Below, one piece after another: positions 57,533 to 64,000 of a stretch of 64,000 nucleotides of DNA (its first letter is position 1; every line of letters begins with the position of its first letter). Position numbers and translations under genes: made by a program. The stretch is taken from contig DKMD01000035.1 in NCBI GenBank assembly GCA_002470465.1, forward strand, positions 1-64,000, in the 5' to 3' direction. The DNA is from Pluralibacter sp. UBA7423 (GTDB lineage Bacteria > Pseudomonadota > Gammaproteobacteria > Enterobacterales > Enterobacteriaceae). A model generated the notes under the pieces. That model saw only the letters and a program-made list of their open reading frames with translations, was not told the origin of the DNA and did not search any database.

Positions 57533-59001
57533 TCCGCCGTCTGAGCCTCAGCCAGCGGCTGACGCTGGTGTTCACTGCGATCCTGCTGCTTTGCGCTATT
57601 GCCGCATGCAGCGTCCAGCTCTACAGCACCAGCCAGTACGGCAGCGCGATGGTACAGCGCCTCTCAGCCGGGCTGGCACAGCAAATCGTCAACAGTGAAC
57701 CGCTGCTCGACAGGCAGGGCAACGTCAACCGTCAGACGCTTAAAACGCTCTTTGACCGCCTGATGACCCTCAACCCGAGCGTTGAACTCTATCTGGTTTC
57801 ACCGGAGGGCAATTTACTGGCCGACGCCGCACCGGCGGGCCATGTGAAGCGCCAGAAAATCGACATCGCGCCGCTGCAAACGTTTCTTGGCGGCGCGGCG
57901 TGGCCTGTTTTTGGCGACGATCCGCGCAGCCTGGATAAGCAGAAAGTCTTCAGCGTTGCCCCCGTTCGGCTGGACGGTGAACTGCGCTGCTACCTGTACA
58001 TTATTTTGCAGGGTGAGGATCTGAATGCGCTCTCCGACAGCGCCTGGCAGAAAGCGCTATGGAGTACGGTGCTGTGGTCGCTGCTGCTGGTGGCGCTGTT
58101 TGGCAGCCTCGCGGGCGTGATGGTCTGGTACTGGGTGACGCGCCCGGTTAAACAGCTGACCGCAGACGTGCGCGGGCTCGATCAGGACAGCATCAGCGCC
58201 ATCAAACGGCTGGCGCAGCAAACGCCTGAGCATGAACCGGCCAATGAAGTTGCTATTCTGCATAACACGTTTATCGAGCTGGCGCGCAAAATTGCCAGCC
58301 AGTGGGATGAGCTATCGGACAGCGACCGCCAGCGTCGTGAATTTATTGCCAACATCTCTCATGATTTACGTACGCCGCTGACGTCATTACTGGGCTATCT
58401 GGAAACGCTTTCGCTGAAGGCTGACACGCTAACGCCTGAGGATAATCGGCAGTATCTGGCTATTGCGCTGCGCCAGGGGCACAAAGTTCGCCACTTATCG
58501 CAGCAGCTGTTTGAGCTCGCGAAGCTTGAACACGGCGGCATTAAGCCGCAGCTGGAGCGGTTTGCTATCGCCGAACTGATTCAGGACGTGGCACAGAAAT
58601 TCGATCTGACCATTGAAACCCGGCAGCTTGCGCTTCAGGTCGATATGCCGCGGACGTTGCCTTTGCTTAATGCGGATGTGTCGATGATTGAACGGGTGGT
58701 GACGAACCTGCTGGATAATGCAGTGCGCCACACGCCGCAGGGCGGGACGATCAAACTGCGCGTCTGGCAGGAGGATGCGCAGCTGCAGGTGGAAGTGGCT
58801 GACAGCGGCCCGGGCGTGGAGCAAGGGTTGCGCGATCAGCTGTTCCAGCGTCCTTCGGCGCTGAATGCCAAAAGCGCGCGTGAGGACAGAGGAGGGCTGG
58901 GGCTGCTGATAGTGCGCCGCATGCTGGAGCTGCACGGCGGGGGAATTCGTCTGATGGATGCGGCGTCTGGTGCCTGTTTCCGCTTTTTTGTGCCTCTTTA
59001 A
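57529..59001 (+). CDS. Sensor histidine kinase
   Basis: A 490-residue membrane kinase. Helix 1 about residues 12-30, a periplasmic sensor domain of about 145 residues, helix 2 about 180-202, HAMP about 203-255. The phosphorylated residue is His278 in IANISHDLRTPL. ATPase motifs: NLLDNAVRHTPQGG (N box), VADSGPGV (G1), EDRGGLGLLIVRRM (G2). Start ATG overlaps the regulator stop. Orthologue and ligand not identified. Confidence 0.9.
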   Translation: MIRRLSLSQRLTLVFTAILLLCAIAACSVQLYSTSQYGSAMVQRLSAGLAQQIVNSEPLLDRQGNVNRQTLKTLFDRLMTLNPSVELYLVSPEGNLLADAAPAGHVKRQKIDIAPLQTFLGGAAWPVFGDDPRSLDKQKVFSVAPVRLDGELRCYLYIILQGEDLNALSDSAWQKALWSTVLWSLLLVALFGSLAGVMVWYWVTRPVKQLTADVRGLDQDSISAIKRLAQQTPEHEPANEVAILHNTFIELARKIASQWDELSDSDRQRREFIANISHDLRTPLTSLLGYLETLSLKADTLTPEDNRQYLAIALRQGHKVRHLSQQLFELAKLEHGGIKPQLERFAIAELIQDVAQKFDLTIETRQLALQVDMPRTLPLLNADVSMIERVVTNLLDNAVRHTPQGGTIKLRVWQEDAQLQVEVADSGPGVEQGLRDQLFQRPSALNAKSAREDRGGLGLLIVRRMLELHGGGIRLMDAASGACFRFFVPL

Positions 59002-59007
59002 AAACAT

Positions 59008-59080
59008 TGCCCGGTGGCGCTTCGCTTACCGGGCCTACAAAATTAGCATAGCCCCGGTAAGCGAATCGCCACCGGGGAAG
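59008..59080. repeat. REP/BIME element
   Basis: TTGCCCGGTGGCGCTTCGC, CCGGGCCTACA and the inverse GCGAATCGCCACCGGGGAA. It separates the kinase gene from convergent artJ. Confidence 0.8.
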
Positions 59081-59085
59081 ATAAA

Positions 59086-59817
59086 TTACTCCGGGAACCA
59101 CTGCTTGCTGATTTTCTCGTAAGTACCGTCTGCTTTAATCGCCTTCAGCGCACCGTTCAGCTTTTCCAGCAGCGCTTTGTTGTCCGGACGGACCGCGATG
59201 CCAAGGCCGGTACCGAAATACTGCGGGTCGGTCACTTTTGGCGTGGCGGTACCGAGCTGTGGGTTGGTTTTCAGCCATTCGTTCACCACCGCAGTATCGC
59301 CGAATACGCCGTCGATACGCCCATTTTTCAGGTCAATGATCGCATTCTGGTAGCTGTCATAGGCCACGGTTTTCACTTCAGGATGTTTGTCCTGCAAATA
59401 CTTCTGGTGCGTGGTGCCGTTCTCCATGCCGACGCGCTTGCCTTTCAGATCGTCAAAGCTCCTGAACTCGCCTTTTTTGGCAATCACCAGCGCCGAGTTG
59501 GCGTAGTACGGGTCGGTAAATGCTACCTGCTTGCTGCGTTCCGGCGTGATGTCCATTCCGGAAATCACGGCGTCATATTTTTTAAACTTCAGCGAAGGAA
59601 TCAGGCTGTCGAACGCGTGGTTGGTGAAGGTGCAATCCGCCTGCATCTGTTTGCATAACGCTTTGGCCAGATCGATATCAAACCCGGCAATCTGGTTGTT
59701 GGCATCAAGGGATTCGAACGGTGGGTAGGTAGCGGAGACGCCAAAGCTGATTTTCTCGGCCGCGCTGGCACCTGCGGCTACGGTGGCAAGCAGCGCTGCC
59801 AGGATTAATTTCTTCAT
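59086..59817 (-). CDS. artJ: L-arginine-binding periplasmic protein ArtJ
   Basis: A 243-residue SBP family 3 protein, same length as E. coli ArtJ. Signal peptide ends AAGASA; mature start AEKISFGVSATYPPFESLDANNQIAGFDIDLAKALC. GGGAG lies before the chosen ATG. It feeds arginine to ArtPQM. An ARG box is found about 70 bases upstream. It has its own transcription unit, downstream of the artPIQM terminator. Confidence 0.95.
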   Translation of the reverse strand: MKKLILAALLATVAAGASAAEKISFGVSATYPPFESLDANNQIAGFDIDLAKALCKQMQADCTFTNHAFDSLIPSLKFKKYDAVISGMDITPERSKQVAFTDPYYANSALVIAKKGEFRSFDDLKGKRVGMENGTTHQKYLQDKHPEVKTVAYDSYQNAIIDLKNGRIDGVFGDTAVVNEWLKTNPQLGTATPKVTDPQYFGTGLGIAVRPDNKALLEKLNGALKAIKADGTYEKISKQWFPE

Positions 59818-59888
59818 GGTAAAGCTCCCGTCGGTCAATCTTATCAATTTTGCCCTGTCTGAGGCATGAGCATTACCTTGCCACTGAG

Positions 59889-59902
59889 TGAATTTATATG
59901 CA
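59889..59902 (-). promoter_or_regulatory. ARG box upstream of artJ
   Basis: TGAATTTATATGCA matches the TGAATWWWWATTCA core at 13 of 14 positions. E. coli artJ is repressed by ArgR with arginine. Confidence 0.6.
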
Positions 59903-59934
59903 ATAAAAATGATTAAATAGTTTAATTAAGATAT

Positions 59935-59966
59935 AAAAAAAGCGGCTATCCAGAGAGATAGCCGCT
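59935..59966 (-). terminator. Terminator of artPIQM
   Basis: On the minus strand, AGCGGCTATC-TCTCTG-GATAGCCGCT followed by a run of T residues, 24 bases after artM. Confidence 0.88.
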
Positions 59967-59989
59967 TTGCTGTTGTTTTTTTATGCTTT

Positions 59990-60658
59990 CTAGCTGCGGC
60001 GTTCAAACGCCAGCGCTTTGCGTTCGATCAGGCGCATCATCAGGGTCAGCAGACCGTTGACCACCAGATACACCAGACCTGCCGCGCCAAAGACCATCAC
60101 ATCGTAGGTGCGGCCGTACAGCAGCTGGCCGTGACCCATCACTTCCATCAGGGTAATGGTATAAGCGAGAGAAGTACTCTTAAACACTAGCACCACTTCG
60201 TTGGAGTAAGACGAGAGGGCGCGCTTAAACGCATACGGCAGCAGGATCGCCAGCGTATCCTTCTTGCTCATCCCCAGCGCGCCACAGGACTGCCACTGGC
60301 CTTCCGGAATAGCGCGGATAGCCCCATAGAACAGCTGTGTGGTGTAAGCGGCGCTGTTGAGCGACAGAGCAATCAGCGCGCACAGCCACGGTTCGGAGAG
60401 CAGATGCCACAGCGCCGGATAGTTCTGCAGCTGCGGGAACTGGCCTGGGCCGTAGTAAATCAGAAAGATTTGCACCAGCAGCGGCGTGCCGGTAAACAGC
60501 GTGATGTAGGCGCGAACGATCCACACCAGCACCGGCGTTTTCAGCGTCAGGATGATGGTGAAAATCAGCGACAATATCAGCGCCACCACAATTGACGCGA
60601 CGGTCAGCGTCAGGCTGGTGTGCAACCCTTTCAGCAGTTCGGGTAAATACTCAAGCAT
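59990..60658 (-). CDS. artM: Arginine transport permease ArtM
   Basis: A 222-residue permease of the HisM/GlnP type with five helices. The coupling loop is AIPEGQWQSCGALGMSKKDTLAILLPYAFKRAL. Its ATG overlaps the artQ stop (TGATG). Last gene of artPIQM. Same length as E. coli ArtM. Confidence 0.95.
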   Translation of the reverse strand: MLEYLPELLKGLHTSLTLTVASIVVALILSLIFTIILTLKTPVLVWIVRAYITLFTGTPLLVQIFLIYYGPGQFPQLQNYPALWHLLSEPWLCALIALSLNSAAYTTQLFYGAIRAIPEGQWQSCGALGMSKKDTLAILLPYAFKRALSSYSNEVVLVFKSTSLAYTITLMEVMGHGQLLYGRTYDVMVFGAAGLVYLVVNGLLTLMMRLIERKALAFERRS

Positions 60659-61374
60659 CAGCCTGGTCTCCGTTCAAAGCGAGTCGCGCGCAGGTCAATG
60701 CGTTTGAGGATGTACTGGCTGAGCAGAGTGATCACCAGGTAAATCGCCGCCGCCACGATGTACCAGGTAAATGGCTCCTGTGTACGGGTGGCGATGCTTT
60801 TGGTCTGTAGCATCAAGTCGTTGACGCTGATAAGCGACACCAGCGCGGTATCCTTCAGCAGCACCAGCCACTGGTTACCCAGCCCCGGCAGCGCATGGCG
60901 CCACATCTGTGGCATGACCAGGCGGAAGAAAATAGCCGCTTTTGACAGGCCAAGCGCCTGGCCGGATTCCCACTGGCCCTGCGGTACCGCTTTCAGCGCG
61001 CCGCGCAGGGTTTGCGAAGCGTAGGCGGAATAAAGCAGGGAGAGGGCGATTACGCCACACAGGAACGGGCTGACGTCGAAGTTTTCGATCTGCACCTGCA
61101 CCGGGATTTGTACCACGCCGAGGTTAATCGTGAAGCCGTCAGAGAGCAGAAGCAGCAGCTGTGAAGAGCCAAAATAGATAAACAGGACCACCAGAATTTC
61201 CGGTAATCCACGCAGGGCGGTGACCAGACCGGTGCCAACCCACGCGACAGGGTGCCATTTGGCTGACTCCCAGACTGCGAAGATCATTGCCAGCACCAGG
61301 CCAATCGCCAGCGCACAAACGGCAAGGCCGACGGTCATCCCGGCGGCGCTTGCTAATGGAAACATTTCGTTCAT
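60658..61374 (-). CDS. artQ: Arginine transport permease ArtQ
   Basis: A 238-residue permease with five helices, coupling loop [36 protein letters not shown]. The ATG at 61374 ([12 protein letters not shown]) is used; the preceding in-frame TTG is not needed. It starts six bases after artI and overlaps artM. Confidence 0.95.
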   Translation of the reverse strand: MNEMFPLASAAGMTVGLAVCALAIGLVLAMIFAVWESAKWHPVAWVGTGLVTALRGLPEILVVLFIYFGSSQLLLLLSDGFTINLGVVQIPVQVQIENFDVSPFLCGVIALSLLYSAYASQTLRGALKAVPQGQWESGQALGLSKAAIFFRLVMPQMWRHALPGLGNQWLVLLKDTALVSLISVNDLMLQTKSIATRTQEPFTWYIVAAAIYLVITLLSQYILKRIDLRATRFERRPG

Positions 61375-61380
61375 CAAGTC

Positions 61381-62112
61381 TTACTTCTGGAACCATTTGC
61401 TGTAGATGGTCTGGTAAGTGCCGTCTTTCTTCACTTGATCCAGCGCAGTGTTCAGCTTCTGCTGCAGCCCGGTGTTGTCCTGACGCACGGCAATACCGAG
61501 GCCGGTGCCGAAGTAGTCTTTGTCGGTCACTTTGTCGCCGATGGCGGCCAGTTTCGGATCGGCTTTCAGCCACTCGGTGACGACGGCTGTGTCACCAAAG
61601 ACGGCATCGATACGGCCGTTCTGCATATCCAGCTTGGCGTTCATGTAGCTGTCGTAAGGCACAACGGTGATTTCCGGGTGCTTGTCAGTGATGAATTTCT
61701 GGTGCGTAGAACCGTTCTGCATGCCCACTTTTTTGCCCTTCAGCGCGGCAATATCGGCGATTTTGCCTTTCTGGCCGACGAACAGCGCGGAGTTTTCATA
61801 GTAAGGCTGAGTGAACAGCACCTGCTTTTCACGCTCAGGGGTGATGTCCATCCCTGAAATGACTGCGTCGAAGCGGCGGAATTTCAGGCTTGGGATCAGG
61901 CTGTCGAAGGCCTGATTGGTGAAGGTACAGGTGGCGTCAATCTGTTTGCACAGGGCATTCGCCAGATCCACGTCGAAGCCGACAATTTTATTGCTGGCGT
62001 CCATGGATTCAAACGGAGGATAAGATGCTTCCATCGCAAAACGAATAGTCTGGGCGGCGCCTGCGGAGAGGCTGACGCTGGCAAGCAGCGCGGCAATCAC
62101 GATTTTTTTCAT
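61381..62112 (-). CDS. artI: Periplasmic binding protein ArtI
   Basis: A 243-residue SBP family 3 paralogue of ArtJ. Signal peptide ends LSAGA; mature part begins AQTIRFAMEASYPPFESMDASNKIVGFDVDLANALC. In E. coli ArtI does not bind arginine detectably, unlike ArtJ, so its ligand is uncertain. Seven upstream in-frame codons removed. Second gene of artPIQM. Confidence 0.95.
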   Translation of the reverse strand: MKKIVIAALLASVSLSAGAAQTIRFAMEASYPPFESMDASNKIVGFDVDLANALCKQIDATCTFTNQAFDSLIPSLKFRRFDAVISGMDITPEREKQVLFTQPYYENSALFVGQKGKIADIAALKGKKVGMQNGSTHQKFITDKHPEITVVPYDSYMNAKLDMQNGRIDAVFGDTAVVTEWLKADPKLAAIGDKVTDKDYFGTGLGIAVRQDNTGLQQKLNTALDQVKKDGTYQTIYSKWFQK

Positions 62113-62132
62113 TGTCATTGTTCCCGAAAACA

Positions 62133-62861
62133 TCAGTGTGAAAGATAGTTTTTAAACGCTTCGGTCTGCGGCGCGGCAAAGCAGCCCGCATCCCCTTGTT
62201 CTACAATGTGACCGTTTTCCATATACACCACGCGGCTGGCGGTTTTACGCGCCACTTCCACTTCGTGAGTGACGATCACCTGGGTAATCTGGGTCTGAGC
62301 CAGCTCGCGAATAATGCTGACAATCTGGGCGGTGATTTCCGGATCCAGTGCGGCGGTTGGCTCATCAAACAGCAGAACCTGCGGCTCCATCATCAGCGCA
62401 CGGGCAATGGCCACGCGCTGCTGCTGACCGCCGGATAAATGCAGCGGATAGCGATCGCTGTATGGCTTCAGGCGCAGACGCTCAAGCAGTTTTTCTGCAC
62501 GCGCTAAAGCCTGCTCTTTGGTCAAACCGAGCACGCGGCAGGGCGCTTCAATCAGGTTTTGCAGAACGGTCAGATGCGGCCACAGGTTGTACTGCTGGAA
62601 AACCATGCCGACGTTCTGACGCAGATCGCGAATCGCTTTATCGTTCGGTGCTTTGCTGAAATTGAACTGATTTCCCGCAATGGACAGGGTGCCGGAGCGC
62701 GGCATTTCCAGCAGGTTAAGCACGCGTAACAGCGAACTTTTTCCCGCGCCGCTAGGGCCAAGCAGCACCAGCGTTTCACCCTGCGGGCAGTCCAGGGTTA
62801 TGTCGAACAGCGCCTGATGCGCGCCGTAAAAGCAGTTAATGCCTTCTAGTTTTATACTCAT
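62133..62861 (-). CDS. artP: Arginine transport ATP-binding protein ArtP
   Basis: A 242-residue ABC ATPase: Walker [10 protein letters not shown], signature [15 protein letters not shown], Walker [12 protein letters not shown], switch His in VTHE. The start [18 protein letters not shown] equals E. coli; 22 upstream codons were dropped. First gene of the operon, with an ARG-box-like site upstream. Confidence 0.95.
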   Translation of the reverse strand: MSIKLEGINCFYGAHQALFDITLDCPQGETLVLLGPSGAGKSSLLRVLNLLEMPRSGTLSIAGNQFNFSKAPNDKAIRDLRQNVGMVFQQYNLWPHLTVLQNLIEAPCRVLGLTKEQALARAEKLLERLRLKPYSDRYPLHLSGGQQQRVAIARALMMEPQVLLFDEPTAALDPEITAQIVSIIRELAQTQITQVIVTHEVEVARKTASRVVYMENGHIVEQGDAGCFAAPQTEAFKNYLSH

Positions 62862-62912
62862 CCGGGAAATCTGACACCGATAGCTATTGAGGCCGCAAAT
62901 AGTAACGTTCAC

Positions 62913-62926
62913 AGAATAGTTATGCA
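62913..62926 (-). promoter_or_regulatory. ARG-box-like site upstream of artP
   Basis: AGAATAGTTATGCA matches TGAATWWWWATTCA at 11 of 14 positions and shares GAAT-N4-ATGCA with the artJ site. Weaker than the artJ box. Confidence 0.4.
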
Positions 62927-63069
62927 ATATTTATGCGTTAAAACTTAACTATAAACCGCGTTTATACTTAAAGTTAGCACAAAATAGCGAAGGCGCAGGG
63001 GCATCAGAATAAATGTCAGCATTCATCACAGAATGCCAGACATTTACCCTGAGTTATTAGATGGGAATT

Positions 63070-63582
63070 TTACTTAGAGAGCGTCTGACGCAGCGTGCCA
63101 GCCGGGGCGTGAACGCTGCCGCCGAGGTAGCGGACATCATCCACGGCCCAGCACTGTCCTTCGCGGATCATCAGCACTTCATCCTGCCAGCTCTGTGAAC
63201 CCTGCTTCAGCGCTACGCGCAGCGGTATGTTGCGTGCATCGGTATTCGGGATGGTGGATGCGCTGCTGACATCGGCGCTGTCCGGTGGCGTTGCGCGGCT
63301 GGAGAATGGATCCTGCTGCAGCAATGCGCGTTTATTCGGGTCGTTATTCGCATCGTTAAGCACTTTCGCCAGGTCGTCGCTCAGATACGGGCGCAGCCCG
63401 GCCCAGTCGTTATTGCGGTGCTGAATGCGGTAGTCGTAAAATTTCTGGGCCACGGTGTCCGGACCGCCTTCAACGCAAGGGCCCGAGCGGGTGCCGATAT
63501 CCTTGAAGGCTGGCGTGACGGTGGTGCAGGCGCTGAGCAAAAGTGCACAAGGGACAAGCAGGGCAGCGGCAGAATAGCGCAT
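63070..63582 (-). CDS. ybjP: Lipoprotein YbjP
   Basis: A 170-residue precursor with a lipoprotein signal (LLLSAC, lipid on Cys19). Similar length and position to E. coli YbjP. The mature protein contains KFYDYRIQHRNNDWAGLRPYLSDDLAKVL and ends PAGTLRQTLSK; the fold is reminiscent of small periplasmic DUF3828-type proteins. Function unknown. Divergent from ybjQ. Confidence 0.92.
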   Translation of the reverse strand: MRYSAAALLVPCALLLSACTTVTPAFKDIGTRSGPCVEGGPDTVAQKFYDYRIQHRNNDWAGLRPYLSDDLAKVLNDANNDPNKRALLQQDPFSSRATPPDSADVSSASTIPNTDARNIPLRVALKQGSQSWQDEVLMIREGQCWAVDDVRYLGGSVHAPAGTLRQTLSK

Positions 63583-63692
63583 AGTGGATTTCCTTATAGA
63601 CTGACTACGGTATTAAGATGTTTTCAAGCATAGCGTATCGGTACGATAATGCGTTTGATAAACAGAGCTAAGGCATTGAAGAAGGAGGCCGA

Positions 63693-64000
63693 ATGCAGTT
63701 CTCAACAACCCCGACCCTGGAAGGGCAAACCATCACTGACTATTGCGGCGTCGTGACCGGCGAAGCCATTCTGGGAGCGAACATCTTCCGCGATTTTTTT
63801 GCCGGGATCCGCGACATTGTCGGCGGACGCTCCGGTGCCTATGAGAAAGAGTTGCGCAAGGCACGCGAAATCGCCTTTCAGGAATTAGGCGATCAGGCTA
63901 AAGCCCTGGGCGCGGACGCGGTAGTCGGCATTGATATTGATTACGAAACCGTCGGCAAAGACAGCAGCATGCTGATGGTGAGCGTCAGCGGAACGGCGGT
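63693..64000 (+). CDS. ybjQ: YbjQ, heavy-metal-binding-domain (UPF0145) protein, cut by window end
   Basis: 102 codons are present of about 107; the gene runs off the right edge. The sequence [51 protein letters not shown] is nearly identical to E. coli YbjQ. UPF0145 proteins form pentamers with a putative metal site. GAAGGAGG precedes the ATG. Function unknown. Confidence 0.93.
   Translation, partial: MQFSTTPTLEGQTITDYCGVVTGEAILGANIFRDFFAGIRDIVGGRSGAYEKELRKAREIAFQELGDQAKALGADAVVGIDIDYETVGKDSSMLMVSVSGTA

Overview
The window is a stretch of enterobacterial chromosome. Gene content and order follow the E. coli K-12 segment ybiS-ybiT-ybiU-ybiV-ybiWY-fsaA-moeBA-iaaA-gsiABCD-rimO-yliI-gstB-dacC-deoR-ybjG-mdfA-ybjIJ-rcdB-rybB-ybjL-ybjM-grxA-ybjC-nfsA-rimK-ybjN-potFGHI-ybjO-rlmC-artJ-artMQIP-ybjP-ybjQ. 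Protein divergence, the many REP/BIME elements and a chromosomal class C beta-lactamase gene point to an Enterobacter/Lelliottia/Cronobacter-like member of the Enterobacteriaceae rather than Escherichia. The species cannot be fixed from what is visible. The window ends a few codons before the end of ybjQ.

Layout. 1-3.6 kb: ldtB and ybiT, then small proteins of unknown function. 4-9 kb: a cassette absent from E. coli K-12 at this place, with a GH31 alpha-glucosidase, an MFS transporter and a LacI-type regulator. 9-15.7 kb: ybiU, ybiV, the glycyl radical enzyme ybiW with its activase ybiY, and fsaA; ybiW/ybiY/fsaA make up the 1,5-anhydrosugar phosphate route described for E. coli. 15.7-24.3 kb: molybdopterin activation (moeA, moeB), isoaspartyl peptidase and the glutathione importer gsiABCD. 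24.3-25.6 kb: rimO. 25.7-28.7 kb: an AT-richer island flanked by a 139/142-bp direct repeat of the rimO 5' end, carrying two PAAR proteins (one ending in a colicin E3-type rRNase) and two immunity-type genes. 28.9-39.5 kb: ampC, a YncJ-like protein, yliI, gstB, dacC, deoR, ybjG, mdfA, ybjI, ybjJ, rcdB. 39.5-44.4 kb: a second accessory block between rcdB and rybB, with rcnR/rcnA, an SDR-fold protein lacking catalytic residues, an orphan hcp with two small downstream genes, a four-helix membrane protein and a decayed P2-type phage gene V. 44.4-56.3 kb: rybB sRNA, ybjL, ybjM, grxA, ybjC-nfsA-rimK-ybjN, the putrescine importer potFGHI, ybjO, rlmC. 56.4-59 kb: an MxKDx-repeat secreted peptide divergent from a two-component system not found here in K-12. 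59-63 kb: the arginine uptake genes art, then ybjP and ybjQ.

How the parts work together. Importers for glutathione, putrescine and arginine dominate the transport side. The ybi genes look like one sugar-phosphate module: an almost identical 22-nt palindrome-containing element lies upstream of ybiU and in the ybiY/fsaA divergent region, and a degenerate copy lies upstream of ybiV, suggesting one unidentified regulator. The most interesting accessory content is the mobile toxin module at rimO: a T6SS-type PAAR effector with an E3-type nuclease, followed by a presumptive cognate immunity gene and then by an Im9-like DNase-colicin immunity gene that has no matching toxin. The hcp cassette near rybB is a second orphan T6SS module.
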